DNA of 64,000 nt from Thereva unica (lineage: Eukaryota > Arthropoda > Insecta > Diptera > Therevidae). How positions within the stretch are numbered: the stretch's first letter is position 1; each line of letters opens with the position of its first letter. The stretch is from NCBI GenBank assembly GCA_949987705.1, contig OX465282.1:62555922-62619921 (forward strand), given 5' to 3'. The notes under the pieces were generated by a model that was not told the DNA's origin, did not search any database, and was given only the letters and a program-made list of their open reading frames with translations. Shown piece by piece: positions 42,166-57,319 of the stretch. The position numbers and the translations under genes were made by a program.

Positions 42166-42258
42166 CTTAAAAATAACTTTTAAAACACTTCAAGTGAAAA
42201 AATCAATTGAAGATATCGGAGCTGTTTTGCAAACTGTCAACGAGAACTGTCAAAGAGA

Positions 42259-42559
42259 AATGTCTAATTTTCGCTTTTCAGTTTTGGCACTCGTGATTTT
42301 GCTTCTGCCAGTGAATGCACTGAAAATAATCGAAATTTCAGTTCAGGGCAAAAAGGGGCTTATGGATGAGCGAGTCAACTATACCCACTATACCTTTTTG
42401 GTGCCATCGGTTTGTATGGGAATAATTGCTGATGAGCAGTCCATTTCTATATGTCAGTGGGTCGCATCAAGTTTGTTCGCAGAGGAAATGCTGCAACGCC
42501 AACAAAGAAATGTGGACATATCCTACTGCTTTTTGGTAAATTGGTCTCTTTTGGAATAG
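42259..42559 (+). CDS. Small secreted-type ORF running into the P right end
   Basis: From ATG at 42259 the frame begins with a clear signal peptide (MSNFRFSVLALVILLLPVNA) followed by LKIIEISVQGKKGLMDE. It reads through the right terminal repeat into the Harbinger sequence, so the last third is not original and the unit is probably the first exon of a captured gene. Start codons of this and the MBOAT7-like gene are 93 bp apart and divergent, as at a bidirectional promoter. Family not recognised. Confidence 0.35.
42429..42459 (-). repeat. Right terminal inverted repeat of the giant P element
   Basis: Reverse strand starts CACTGACATATAG and ends CTCATCAG; flanked by target duplication 42460-42467 (GGTCGCAT). 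Confidence 0.92.
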
Positions 42560-43039
42560 GTAATTCTCCCTCCAATAGCTGCTTTCCGAAGTTGGATTCC
42601 CGTAAGATACCTATGAATAAAGTATCATATATATGTACATATATATAAAACCCATATTTTCCACTTACCACCATCACTTTGGCTTCCATATGCACCTACG
42701 CAAATATCGGTGAAGGTATAATAATTAGCGTCGCATACAGCCAGCAACACAATGCTGAATTCCTTCTTATAATTGAAAAAGCTGGACCCACTATTGGGCG
42801 GAGCTTGAATATTAATGTGCTTTCCATCGATAGCACCAATGCAGTGAGGCATATCCCATTTTTCTTCAAATTCTTTCGCAATTAATTTATAATCGACAGA
42901 GTTTGGTTTCGATACGTACATATATACAAAGAACATTCCAGAGGACATCGCAAATTTCTAAAATAATACGTCGTACTGTTGTTTTCCCTATTTTGTAGCT
43001 GGAGGCCAAAAACCTTGGGGAGACTCCTTGAGACAAATA

Positions 43040-43624
43040 CGAGGTGTGGCTATTAAATAACGAGACTGACGCTGTAAAACATTTTATTTTTATTTCATAC
43101 ATTTTTACTTATTATCACCTTCAATATACACCCCTGCTCTATCCCTACAACGCTCCATGCGAATCTTCCATTGTTCGAAACAGTGCTGGAAGTCTTTTTC
43201 TGTCAGCTCCTTCAGGACGCGTGCCGTTTCTCTTTCACAGCTTCAACAGACTCAAATCTTGTTCCTTTTAATGCAGATTTCACCTTAGGAAACAGATAGA
43301 AGTCGCACGGCGCAAGATCTGGCGAATAAGGCGGATGGTCTAACACTGGGATGCTGAATTTGGCTAGAAACCTCTTAACAGACAATGCGGAATGTGTTGC
43401 GACAATGCGTTGCTCTACTGTTACACTTAACATTTTTCCGGCGAAACAATAAAACAACTCTAATGCGAACGAAGGCTACGGCTGTACTGATTTGTTTACA
43501 GAAGCGAGAGGCACTACATTCGAAAGAGAAGGCTTCACGATAACAGCTGTTGGTTGCTGGCGTTTGCGGCATGCGCACTTCTTCTGTAGCAGCGTCAGTC
43601 TCGTTATTTAATAGCCACACCTCG
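43040..43624 (-). mobile_element. Mariner deletion derivative, 585 bp, TSD TA
   Basis: Both ends read CGAGGTGTGGCTATTAAATA then ACGAGACTGACGCTG inward, flanked by TA. It contains only the C-terminal part of a mariner transposase. Located in an intron of the Harbinger nuclease gene. Confidence 0.92.
43095..43457 (-). pseudogene. Mariner transposase, C-terminal fragment
   Basis: Minus translation: IVATHSALSVKRFLAKF, then HPPYSPDLAPCDFYLFP (third catalytic D of the DD34D triad) and KGTRFESVEAVKEK. After a frame slip near 43220 it continues VLKELTEKDFQHCFEQWK and ends near GVYIEG. The helix-turn-helix and the first catalytic aspartate are deleted. Confidence 0.9.
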
Positions 43625-44111
43625 TATCTAAATTATAAATATATAAATAAAACATTTTTTTGGCCTGAAATGAAATGTGCTTACGATAAAGTAAGAGCAA
43701 GCCTGCACTCGAAGTTTATAGGCCGACGTATAGACTTTTTTGTCAAATCTTTTTCCAGTAACTTAACGAGAAGATCATTACATTGATTGTCATACGGGTG
43801 TGCTGGAAGAACACGTCGGGATCCATTTCCTTCATTGGCAAAAAACTTGCGTTAAAAAACCGTGCTATGTTTCTTGTAAGATTATTTGGGCGAACCCACC
43901 AGCGTCTCTTGCTTCTTTGCTTCTTTTTTATGTTTTGATACTCCCGATACAATTTATAAAGCTCACAAAACAATTCAAAATATTTGAGCAGCTCACTTCT
44001 TTCCATTTTGAACGTAAAGTGACGTGACACAGAATTGTCAAATCTCGGAAGCATTGGAACCAGCACTCCCAACGGAACGGTGTGGAAAAGACGGATCGGA
44101 GCGGTGCGGAT

Positions 44112-44640
44112 GCATTGGGATCCCGGCTTTAACCTCTCGAAATGAAAATTCAAACACGGCAACCGAAACACTTTCCACACATGTTACAAATGAAACCGAA
44201 CCTATTGCTGGTACCTCGCATAGTACTAACATTTTGCAGTTATTAAGTCCAGTTCCTCAAAAAACGCAGATAATTAAAAGGCGATCAAAGAAACAACACT
44301 CCCAGATTTTGACCGCCACACCCCTAAAATCATAGTTACAAGACAAGGAGAGAAAGAGAAGATTAAAAGACGAAGAAGAAAAAGGCAAACGAAAGAAAGT
44401 AAAAGGAAAAGCAAAGGGAAAATCTGTGAAGTGAAGTGTGTTCATTTCTAGCAGTGATGACGACGTTCCAGCACAATTATGCAATGATGAAGATGATATG
44501 GGGACAGACAAAGAAAATATTAATGACCTACATATGTTTAATATGTGGAGAGTTCGGCCGTGACAATAAAGTCTGGTTTCGCTGTTGCAGTTGTTCCACC
44601 TGGATCCACAGAGAATGCAGCGGAAATTAATATCAATACA
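44112..44640 (+). pseudogene. Pogo/Tigger transposase C-terminal part
   Basis: Open from about 44112 with PIAGTSHSTN, LLSPVPQKTQ and KRRSKKQHSQILTATP, the basic linker usual after the DDE core of Tigger proteins. Past a frameshift near 44335 come lysine-rich KERKRRLKDEEEKGKRKK, an acidic stretch, and in a third frame CLICGEFGRDNKVWFRC with CSTWIHRECSG, the PHD-like cysteine tail of the family. It fits as the missing end of the gene at 20537-21671. Confidence 0.65.
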
Positions 44641-44739
44641 TACATATATAAACAATATACCTAATAAAAGTAAGATGGTTGTTAATTTCACGTGTGTTTT
44701 TTTATGCCTAAATAAATATTGATTAACCTGTATATCGCT

Positions 44740-44815
44740 TATTGTTAATAACGCACGCTATTATCAAACCCGGGGCACGGTATTCTCAAACTAGTTTGAT
44801 AATGCCGCGCTTTTA
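44740..44815. repeat. Right-end boxes of the pogo element
   Basis: Three copies of a GATAATRCCGCGC-like box in alternating orientation (CACGCTATTATC, CACGGTATTCTC, GATAATGCCGCGC). Matching boxes lie at 20090-20125 and 20448-20510. Candidate transposase-binding sites. Confidence 0.65.
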
Positions 44816-44999
44816 TAGATTTTCTTTTTCTTCCCATATTCTTACATATGTAGGTGCTGTAAAAAAATTGTATTACATTCAAAGTTGGTCGCTAGGTAAA
44901 CCCTATTAATGAAAATCTTGCTCGAGTCGATATTATCTGCACCAGTCGAATATAATAGCTATATTCCCTTAAGGGCGGAAACCTTTTACCGTTAAAGAG

Positions 45000-45350
45000 C
45001 TAACATACGAGTTTTTTATTAATTTAAAGGCACTTCAAGAACTATGGGGATATAATTTCAATGAAGATGATGATAAAATCAATGTTATTTTGAACGACGT
45101 AAAAGTTTTGCAGTTTAATAAAGCCGAACCATTTATCTGCCCTTATAAAACTTCGTACAGTCAAAGTGAGTTCAGAAAGGTTAACATAAGGAACAAACGT
45201 AAGAAAATGATGAGTCCAGAAGAAATAACTATGACCAAAGCATTTTCACAAAGGCTAGAGTTAAGTGAACGTTAGAAAAAAGACTTGCGCGATCTCATTA
45301 ATAAAAACCTAATTCCTAGTTATTACGCAGATTTTTATAACTCTATACTG
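45000..45350 (+). pseudogene. C-terminal fragment of a DUF7869-like transposase-type protein
   Basis: Reads ALQELWGYNFNEDDDKI, CPYKTSYSQSEFRKVNIR and, after one stop at 45273, KKDLRDLINKNLIPSYYADF. This resembles the end of the repeated insect family also seen at 20026-20082 and 58922-60595 (KK-x-DL-x-x-L then IP-x-x-Y-x-x-FY). It follows directly after the pogo right end, so it may be the continuation of the 20026 fragment. Assignment is tentative. Confidence 0.4.
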
Positions 45351-45782
45351 TAATTTTTGTTATTATGAAAGTTTTAAGTATTAAGTTCCAAACAAGTTCC
45401 TTAATCCTTGTGATAAGCTATACCTAATTTATTAGGCAATTTATATCAAAGATTTAAGTTTTGTTATGCAAAGTTTATTGGTAAATTATTGTGATGTGAT
45501 GATTGATAATAAGGGTGTCTTATTTGTGAATGTAACGCATCTCACAATCAAAACTCAGAAATATAGAGACCTAAAACATAAAAGGTCTTTTTAAATCTAG
45601 GTAAATAACTAAAGTTTGATATAAAAATAACAATTTCATAATATTTTCAAAATTCAGTCGAATATCTTTTGTTTTCTACAAGATTGATAGACTTGTGACT
45701 CTTTATGCCACGTTTACCAAAAATCTGCGTTTCCTTGTTGAGTTTCTATAATTCTAAGGGTGCGATATGTAATAATATGTAT
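45351..45782. other. No recognisable gene
   Basis: AT-rich non-coding sequence up to the gypsy LTR. Confidence 0.4.
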
Positions 45783-46139
45783 TGTTGTTATTGTTCCACG
45801 TTGTGGTTAATAAAACGCCAATTTTTATTAAACTCACTAAAGCTATTTATTTTATAATTAACATTTGAACTTAAACTTGCGTATAGTTTGTACACTAATA
45901 AAAACTGAGTTTTTTATGGACGCGAATTTTGTGGAAACCCTTTTTGCACGATGGTCAGAAACGGAGAGTGAGTCAACGGAGATGCCGGAATTTGGCTGTC
46001 TCGATATTCAAACGGCAAGATCACTGAACTTTGCGTTCGGTGATCGATTGAGTGTTCCGACTGATCGTTTTGATCGTGTCGGAAGTTGTTGTGTGACATT
46101 GCGTAAAGTTTGGTAATTAAACTTTACGCGGTCACTACA
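45783..46139 (-). repeat. CsRn1-like 3' LTR, 357 bp
   Basis: Full-length LTR. It has about 126 bp (TTTGGCTGTCTCGATATTC onward to TAATTAAAC) that the other LTR lacks. Confidence 0.9.
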
Positions 46140-46160
46140 TACTCCCCCCCCAGCGTAGCG

Positions 46161-49100
46161 TTAACGGAATGTTACCGCTTTAGGTGGCTTAGCTTCGTTG
46201 TCGCGGTCACAACCGAAGACTGGCTTTAGCCTGTCGATCGATATCGACTTGGTTGTGCCGTTCAATTTGACGACGAAGTGTTTTCGTAATCGTTTGATTA
46301 CTTCATATGGGCCTTCATATGGAGGTTCGAAAGGTTTTCGAACTCTGTCGACACGTATGAAAACGTAGTCGGCGTTCTCCAGGGCTTCTGGCACATATAC
46401 ATCCTTTTGGACGGGTTGCCGAGGATGTATTGCCTTAATGTTCTGCATATGAGAACGTAGGCGAGAGAGGAATTCTGATTCTTCAATTGGATTCTCATCC
46501 GTTGGGATAGAAATCGAATTGGGAAGTCTCAGATTCTGACCGTATACGAGCTCGGCTGGTGAGCATTGTAAGTCGGTCTTAATTGCAGTGCGTATGCCTA
46601 ACATGACAAAGGGCAAGTCTTCACTCCAATGAGTAGTGTTGTCCCTTGCCATTAAGGCTGCTTTTAGTTGCCTGTGGAACCGTTCAACCATCCCGTTTGC
46701 TTGCGGGTGGTAGGCGGTGGTCCGGATTCGATGAGTGCCGAGTAATTTGGCAACTTCATTGAACAGTTTCGATTCGAACTGCGTACCTTGATCGGTTGTG
46801 ATCTCGAGTGGTACGCCGAATCGTGGGACAAATTCAGTGACGAATTTCTTTGCCACTGTTGAAGCTGAGATATCCCGAATTGGGTATGCTTCAGGCCATC
46901 GCGTGAATCTATCGACTATCGTTAAGATATAAGAGTATCCACGAGATGGGGGTAGGGGTCCACTATATCCATATGGATATGGTCAAATCTATTATTTGGA
47001 AGTTTGAAAGCTTCCAATGGAGATTTGGTATGTCGTGAAACTTTGGACTTTTGGCAACCTAGGCATGATCGAGACCACTCACTGCAGTCTTTATTGATCG
47101 ATGGCCAGAAGTATTTCTTGGTAACGGCTCGTCTTGTAGCACGAATACCAGGATGAGAGAGACTATGTTCGGAGTTGAACGCTAGTCTACGTAAGGAAGT
47201 GGGTATATAAGGCCTTGGAATGCCTGTACTAGTTTCACACCACACCTGATGGGCGGTAAATGGTATTGGCGTGAGAATTAGTTTTACCCGTGAGCCGTTG
47301 CTGGGGTGCTCTTGTAGAGACTTCAACTCTGTGTCACCTTGTTGAGCCTGAGCTAGTGTAGGCAGGTCGAAGGTGACCGAGTCGACGTTGTCGGTTGCTA
47401 GTGAGTGCGACAAGTAGTCGGCGACAACGTTTTGTTTACCAGACACATGTCTGATGTCTGCGGTAAACTGAGAGATTAGACCCAAATGTCTGGTCTGTCG
47501 AGGGGATCGTTCGGTCTTTGTGTGAAGGGCGCGAACCAGTGGTTTGTGATCAGTATAGACCACGAAATTGCGTCCTTCAACGAAGTAACGGAAGTGTTTG
47601 ATCGCTGCATAGATTGCGAGGAGTTCGCGATCGAATGCAGAGTACTTCCGTTCTGTTGGTGACAGCTTTTTGGAATAAAAAGCTAGAGGTTGCCACCGAT
47701 GACCGTTGAATTGTTCCAAAACGCCTCCGATTGCATAATCAGAGGCGTCAGTCGTAAGACTGTATTTTGCATCCTCGATTGGATGGTTCAGCAGAGTTGC
47801 TTCAGCCATCGAGGTTTTCACCTTGAGGAATGCCGCCTGACATTCTGCTGGCCAGTCAAAAACTTTATTGGCACGTGAGCGGTTGAGAAGGTCTCTCAAA
47901 TGCTCGTTTATCGGCACCAACTGTTCAGCCAATTTTGGGATAAATCGGTGATAGAAATTCACCATTCCCAAAAACTTCTGGATCGATTTGACAGAAGTTG
48001 GAGGTGCGAGATCAACGATAGCCTGAACCCGATCGGAGGATGGAAGTATTCCATCCTTTGTGATGCGGTGGCTTAGAAACTTAATCTCTGTTGCACCAAA
48101 AACGCATTTCTCTAGCTTAATGGTTAAACCGAAGCTTTCGAGGCGTTTAAAGAGCTCTTCGAGGTGAACGATATGCTCCTCCTCAGTTTTACTGGCGATA
48201 AGTATATCGTCCAAGTATACATAAACGAAGTCGAGATCTCTCGTAACTTCGTTTATGAACCTTTGAAAGGTTTGGGCTGCATTTCGTAAGCCGAATGGCA
48301 TACGTGTAAACTCATATAGGCCGAATGGCGTAATGAGTGCAGTCTTATGCACGTCTTCTGGGGCGATTGGTATGTGATGGTATGCACGTACCAAATCAAC
48401 CTTTGAAAAAATTGTGCAGCCGTGAAGATTCACGGAGAAATTCTGTATATGCGGGATCGGATATCTATCCGGCACAGTGACAGCATTAAGGCGACGGTAG
48501 TCGCCGCATGGCCTCCAATCATGAGAGTCCCGTTTAGGAACCAGATGAAGCGGAGATGCTGCGGGTGACGACGAAGGTCGACAAACCCCCAATTCGACCA
48601 TATGGTCGAACTCTAACTTTGCCACCTTCAGTTTCTCCGGATGGAGTCGCCGAGCTGTGACAAATGGTAATTGCCCTTTAGTTACAATGTGGTGTTGCAC
48701 ATTGTGTTTAACCGGAAGGTTAAAATTGGGCGGTTTTGTTAACGAAGCGTACTTCGTTAATAGCTCTTTGTATATGCCAATAACTCGGCATGGAAATGTT
48801 TCGGGGTTGTAGTCGACGGTAGCGCACACGTTAATGCGAAACTTCGTGCGCTTGTCGACTAAATGCCGATATTCAAAATCGACGGACAATTTGAACTTCG
48901 TTAAGAAGTCCGCCCCGATAATGGCTTTAGTGGTGTCGGCTATAATAAAGTTGTAAACATATCGTCGGCGTAAGCCGAGTTCAAGTTCAAGCAACTTAGT
49001 GCCGAAAGTTAGGATCAGTGATCCGTTGGCCGCGTACAGAAGGACGTTCGGGCTACCGTTATTGGCCGGGAACGCCTTGGCGGGAACAATTAAAACGTCA

Positions 49101-49432
49101 GAGCCCGAATCAATCAGAAAGTCCATCCGATTGTTGGTGTCTCTGACGAATAAACGATATGAGCGGCCGGTTATATGCTCGCTCATGTCGACCCCCTGAC
49201 TCTCTAGTTTTTTTAGATTGGGTGATGGCCGACTTTTTCTTAGCCGGCTTGGCTTGACCACCACCGAAACTGCAGGGGGCCTTACAGGTGCGAGCTTCAC
49301 TACCATAACGGTAGTGAAAGTAGCACAGGCTACTCCTGGCTTGATTGGCCCCTTGTGGCCGATTGGCCGAGGGCTGTCGAGAGCCGCCCTGCCGATTGGC
49401 AGGTGTTCGGCTTCTCTGATTGCGCGGGCCAC
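46161..49432 (-). pseudogene. pol: CsRn1-like Pol: protease, RT, RNase H, integrase (one frameshift)
   Basis: Protease [13 protein letters not shown]; reverse transcriptase [49 protein letters not shown] and YLDDILIAS; RNase [17 protein letters not shown] and [11 protein letters not shown]; integrase zinc finger (HPGIRATRR then CLGCQKSK) and core. A single missing base near 46962 (after HMDIV) breaks the frame in integrase. It resumes as [23 protein letters not shown] and AYHPQANGMVERFHRQLK and ends in a chromatin-side tail (VKLNGTTKSISIDRLKPV). The first residues overlap gag in another frame. Confidence 0.88.
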
Positions 49433-50085
49433 GATCGAGCTTGTCTAGCCGGGCCGTCAGTCTATTGATGGCGCTTTGCAGCGCCACCAATGTGGGCTCC
49501 GCGTTGGCTGGAGCTGCGCGGACGGTGGACGCGTATGAGGCGCCTCCGTGTGGAAGCACCTCCCATACCTTGTCCGCCGTGGCAGCGAGCCCGGCTAGGG
49601 TTTGGTCAGCAGCGGTGGCCAATGTGACCTGGATGGCCTGTGGAAGCCTCCGCTCCCACAGGTTCCGGATCAGGTCGTCATTGACTGCCGATGACCCGCC
49701 AGCCAGTGCCTTTAGAGCCTGGAGGAACTCGGAAGGTTTCTTATCTCCAGGCTCTTGCACTGACAGCAACTGCTCGAGTCGGCGTTTCTCCGAAGTGCCG
49801 TTTAATATCCTCGTATGAGTTGGCGTGGTCTACTGTGCTAAGCCGCATCGCCGTTACCGCCTCTTCCGGTAATGCGGCCATAACATTGTAGACCTTCATT
49901 TTGTCGGACCTGCAGCCCGCCAACTGGAACATAATTTCGGCCTGGTAAAACCAGGAGGCGGGCTGGTGTACCCAGAACTTCGGGATGTCGAGTTTCGACA
50001 CGGAAGCGGCGTTAACTTCCGAAGTTCCGGGCTTTGGTCCCTCTTCGTGCGAGGCTTCCATTTCAAATTCACCGGTCCTTGACAT
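49110..50085 (-). pseudogene. gag: CsRn1-like Gag (one frameshift)
   Basis: Starts MSRTGEFEMEASHEEG; matrix/capsid region FWVHQPASWFYQAEIMFQLA. A 1-nt-type frameshift near 49792 moves the frame to EKRRLEQLLSVQEPGDKKP and SEFLQALKALAG. Near the end [20 protein letters not shown] is the C/H/C/C motif of CsRn1-type Gag instead of a normal CCHC knuckle. Overlaps pol. Confidence 0.85.
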
Positions 50086-50226
50086 ATTAAAAAATATATA
50101 AAAAAAATAACAAAACGAATCAGAAAAAAATTACTAATGAATTCGTTCAAAAGAAAAGGAGCAATCAATATTGTGTTCAAAAGAAAAAAAATTTAATAAC
50201 AATAAGCCGTTAAATGGCGAAACCAA

Positions 50227-50242
50227 ATTATATGTCGAAACT

Positions 50243-50314
<72 letters not shown>
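50227..50314. repeat. TA microsatellite, left of palindrome
   Basis: About 44 TA units adjoining the CAGGGTGTCCCA end of the palindromic element. Frames made of YI repeats here are artefacts. Confidence 0.92.
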
Positions 50315-53498
<3,184 letters not shown>

Positions 53499-53514
53499 CG
53501 GTCGGGATCACCAA
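53499..53514 (-). promoter_or_regulatory. Primer-binding site, tRNA-Trp type
   Basis: TTGGTGATCCCGACC directly next to the 5' LTR on minus, like the tRNA-Trp site I recall for CsRn1-clade elements. Confidence 0.7.
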
Positions 53515-53745
53515 TGTTGTTATTGTTCCACGTTGTGGTTAATAAAACGCCAATTTTTATTAAACTCACTAAAGCTATTTATTTTATAATTAACATTTGA
53601 ACTTAAACTTGCGTATAGTTTGTACACTAATAAAAACTGAGTTTTTTATGGACGCGAATTTTGTGGAAACCCTTTTTGCACGATGGTCAGAAACGGAGAG
53701 TGAGTCAACGGAGATGCCGGAAATTGGCTTTACGCGGTCACTACA
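53515..53745 (-). repeat. CsRn1-like 5' LTR, 231 bp, internally deleted
   Basis: Matches 45783-46139 outside one gap of about 126 bp at GATGCCGGAA/ATTGGC. Otherwise near identical, so the deletion is probably later than insertion, or arose during replication. Confidence 0.9.
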
Positions 53746-53906
53746 ATATCGTACGAAGAGTGTTTTTATTCATTATTCCCATCATAGGTTATGGATGGGC
53801 CCAGGATTTAAAAAAAGTTTCCGAAAAAAGGTGCTTAATCGCCCGTGTGTCGCGCAGAAATGAGCAAACAAAATCGCGTTTAATTGCGAGTGAAAAAAAA
53901 TACAAA

Positions 53907-55548
53907 ATGGCGTTAGCTCTCGGACAAATAGAGAAGCTAAACGACAATAATTATAGCACTTGGTGTGTCCAAATGCGAAGCGTGCTGACCCATCAGGATT
54001 TATGGTGTTACGTTGGCGAAGGTTCGACTGCGAGACCTGTAAAGGAAGAGCAGATACCGTCGTGGGAGGACAAAAATCAAAAATCACTAGCAACAATAAT
54101 TTTATGTGTGAGTCCACCCCAGTTAAATTATGTATGTATATAAAAGACTGTCTGTCAGCAAAATCTGCGTGAGATTCTTTCAAGCAAGTTTTCCAACCAA
54201 AAGGTCCGGTAAGAAAGGTAAGCATCTTCCGACAATTACTTAATTTAAAAATGGCCGACGACGACAGCGCAGTGGATCACATAAGAAAATTTACGGATGT
54301 GGTAAAAAAGCTGAAACAGGCAGAAATAAATCTCGAGTCAGAAAGCCCTGAAATCCTAAGCATAATATTGCTGTCAAGCCTGCCAGTTTCTTATGAAAAT
54401 TTTGTAGTGGCGATTGAATCGAGAGATGAATTACCAACGTTGGGAGTATTAAAAGCAAAAATTCTCGAAGATGGCCAAAGAAGAGAAGGAGACACATCGT
54501 GTGGAGAGAGGCAAAAGGGAGTAGAAAGTTCTTTCTATATTAACCGCAAAACAAATAAGCCAACATATTCGAAAAATACAAAATTAAACGGAAAATTCTA
54601 TGAGTGTGGGAGAAGAGGACATTATGCCAAAGACTGTTTCCAAAGAGGATGGAAGAGAAAAGAAGCTCAATATCAGAGCAAAAACAATACGTGTGGCGCA
54701 TTTAATTTCTCAATAAATCTTCTACTCAAAAGCAATACATGGGTGTTGGATAGCGGCTGCACAAGCCATATGTGTTGCGATATGAACCTATTCGTGGAAA
54801 TGAGACCACACCAAGAAACAATTCATCTAGCTATAGATAAGATGCATACTGAAACAACAGGCATAGGAAAAGTTTTACTACACACAGAAAAAGCAAGTGT
54901 AATGCTGCAAGACGTACTGTACGCTCCGAAATTGATGACAAATTTTTTTTGTGGCAAGAGCAACGCAAAGAGGACTAAGGCTTAGTTCTATTCGTGAAAA
55001 GGCTATTGTAAAAGGCAACAGAGGAGAAGTAATATTAATTGCAAATAAAAGGGAAAATTTATATGTCTACGAAAACGAAAGGAAGTGGCTGAACAAAAGC
55101 CAACATAACATGGTGTGCATTAATAAAACAACTTCTAACGAGGAATTAGCAAAATGGCCCATAAAGTTTGGGCATTTAAATATAAAAAGTATAATTTTTA
55201 TGAAAAATAAGGAAATGGTATACACGGACTAAAGTTAAAGGATTCCAATCGTGAAACTCCAAAATGTGAAATCTGTGCTAAGTGCAAAATAAACGTAAAA
55301 CTGTTTAATAAACGTACCGAGATTAGGAGCAAAGGTTTATTAGACCTGCTACATACAGACATATGCGGTCCGATGCCCGTCAGATCAAATACCGGGAAAC
55401 GAAACTTCATTTTGTTTATCGATGACTTCTCAAGAAAGATATCAGTGTATTTTCTGAAGGAAAAGTCAGAAGCTCGTGAGGTGTTCAAAGACTTTAAAAC
55501 AAGTGTGGAATTAAGCACTGGGAAAAAGATTATCAAAAATTCCTCTTA
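53907..55548 (+). pseudogene. Truncated Ty1/Copia gag-pol
   Basis: Start MALALGQIEKLNDNNYSTW, the typical Copia Gag opening. After a frameshift near 54125 the Gag continues (SAVDHIRKFTDVVKKLKQ) to the knuckle CGRRGHYAKDC (the first Cys of CCHC is present as YEC). Protease WVLDSGCTSHMC follows, another shift near 54945, the pre-integrase motif FGHLNIKS and the integrase start LLDLLHTDICGP with FIDDFSRKISVYFL. Sequence ends abruptly after TGKKI near 55540; RT and RNase H are missing. No LTR paired with it was found. Confidence 0.85.
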
Positions 55549-57319
55549 AACCAAAATCTCAAATTTCAAGACTTGTAAATTCTAATTGTTCAAGTGCAAC
55601 GCTAAATTCAAACCCTTAAAATTGCATAGTCATCATAAAATCATAAATTTATGATAACCACAGCGCGCATGTGCAGCCACACATGTGAAAATCGAAAACC
55701 GTATCAGGTTACAATGCCTCTACGAGTTTCAACGTATATTTCAAGATAACCAACGGTGTGGGTTATTTTGCTGATAAAGCACGGCTTCCCTAGGCTAGCT
55801 GGAAGAAAAGAAATTTAACCAAGTTGAGTTTCGTTAGGAACTTCATTCCGAGCAGTTCGGAATTAATTCACTTCGTTCAGTTAGTTCGGTGATCATTATT
55901 GTTTCTTTTATTTTTGTGTTGAGATCAATGTAAATCTCAAAGTTTAATCATAAATTGATTAATTCACTCCGTTCAGTTCGGTAATCTTTTACTTAGAACT
56001 TTCTTACTTATTTAATTACATCATTGATTGATTATGTTTATATTTATGTCGTTATGTCGTAACATCTTTTTGAAATTTTGAATAAAACATTTGTTATTGT
56101 GTACTCCGTACGTTTTTTATTGAACTCTACAAGAAAAATTTAAGTGTTCTATACTGAAACTCCCCGCGGCCGCTCTTCTCCTAAAGTAGGAAAGCACGGC
56201 GGTTCACGGTTTATAACACAAGGCGTTTACATGTAGTTGTATGCTGAGTTTTACTGGCCGCATCCAAATTGGGCACTCTGGTCTGAAATGCTGTTTTATT
56301 ACACAACGGAAATAAGAAACCGTCTATACCAATAGGACACGCAGTGTAAAGAGAGCTGTGAAACGATGTGTACATTAATTAATTTAATAAATTATAAAGA
56401 ATACCAATGGAAAGTGTGCCGCTGTTATGTAGAAATTTTGAGCCGCCCTCAAAATTATTCAAGTTCCAATATAAATCTCCAAAACTATTTCTAAATATCT
56501 AAAAACCTTGAACCTCGAATGTTGTGTACACTAAAAGTGCACGGGGCCGGTAAACCACCCTTGCACAACATCCAGGTGTAACCTGAAACGCCTAAGGAAA
56601 TTGGCAACAAAAATTTAGCGCAATTTGACTTGCGAAAGATATTAAATGCTCGTAAGCAGATTGCGCCAGTTTCAGTGTTGTTTGGATCTTCATCCACGGC
56701 GGGCTCGTCACCTATTCTTTTTAAATTTCAAATTAACCGGGCGTTTTCAATCAATGTGAATATTTTTTTTGAGGAACGATTTAAACTTAAGAAAAAAGTG
56801 AATTGTAGACAAGTTCATATTAAAATAGATTTTTGTGTTCTTTTTGTTAAAAACAATACGTTTTCGATGTGTGTACGATTTAAGATTTATATAAATTGAG
56901 ATTTAAGTTGTGAAATTGTAGATTAACGTATCTTTATAACTAATTAAGAAAAAGTTTTTATCAATTAATTTGAAGCGCAACGATGCATTTGTTTACAATA
57001 CATTTTCGGTGTGGGTGTTATTTAAAATTTATATAAATTGACAAACATATCTTTATACCCAATTAATAAAAATTTTGCCAGTTAATTCGAAGCGCAACGA
57101 AGTATTTGTTTAGTTGTTAATTGTTAATTTTAAATTATATTATTTAATATATAGTGAATAAAATCAATAAACAGTTTTACTTGTTCATCCTTTAATAAAC
57201 TAAACAACAATTTAATAAAACCATAAAGGAAGATATATTAGAGGTGAGTTTAATATGACATAACGATACAGTTATATTAGTAGTGTGTTTTGTTACAACA
57301 TAACAATCGAGAACTATTA
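55549..57319. other. Unassigned repeats, possible solo LTR
   Basis: No gene recognised. 55850-56130 has GTTCAGTTAGTTCGGT-type repeats and, at 56080-56125, AATAAAACATTTG then TTTTTTATTGAACTCTACA, which resembles LTR R/U5. 56843-56985 and 56988-57110 are two diverged tandem units (GATTTATATAAATTGA; GAAGCGCAACGA). Confidence 0.4.

Larger units (their letters stand above)
42460..44014 (-). pseudogene. HARBI1-like nuclease, N-terminal and catalytic part (upstream of the P insertion)
   Basis: Starts MERSELLKYFELFCEL at 44014, with KRRWWVRPNNLTRN and EMDPDVFFQHTRM, typical of Harbinger nucleases. A 1-nt frameshift follows near 43765 (DLLVKLLEKDLTKK in the next frame). An intron from GTAAGCAC near 43685 holds a mariner copy. 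The next exon has SPRFLASSYKIGKTTVRR and HCIGAIDGKHINIQAPP (first catalytic D), YGSQSDGG (second D), then a second intron of about 63 bp and ILRESNFGKQLL. It stops at NLMRP at the 8-bp duplication; the rest is at 22998-22560. Confidence 0.85.
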
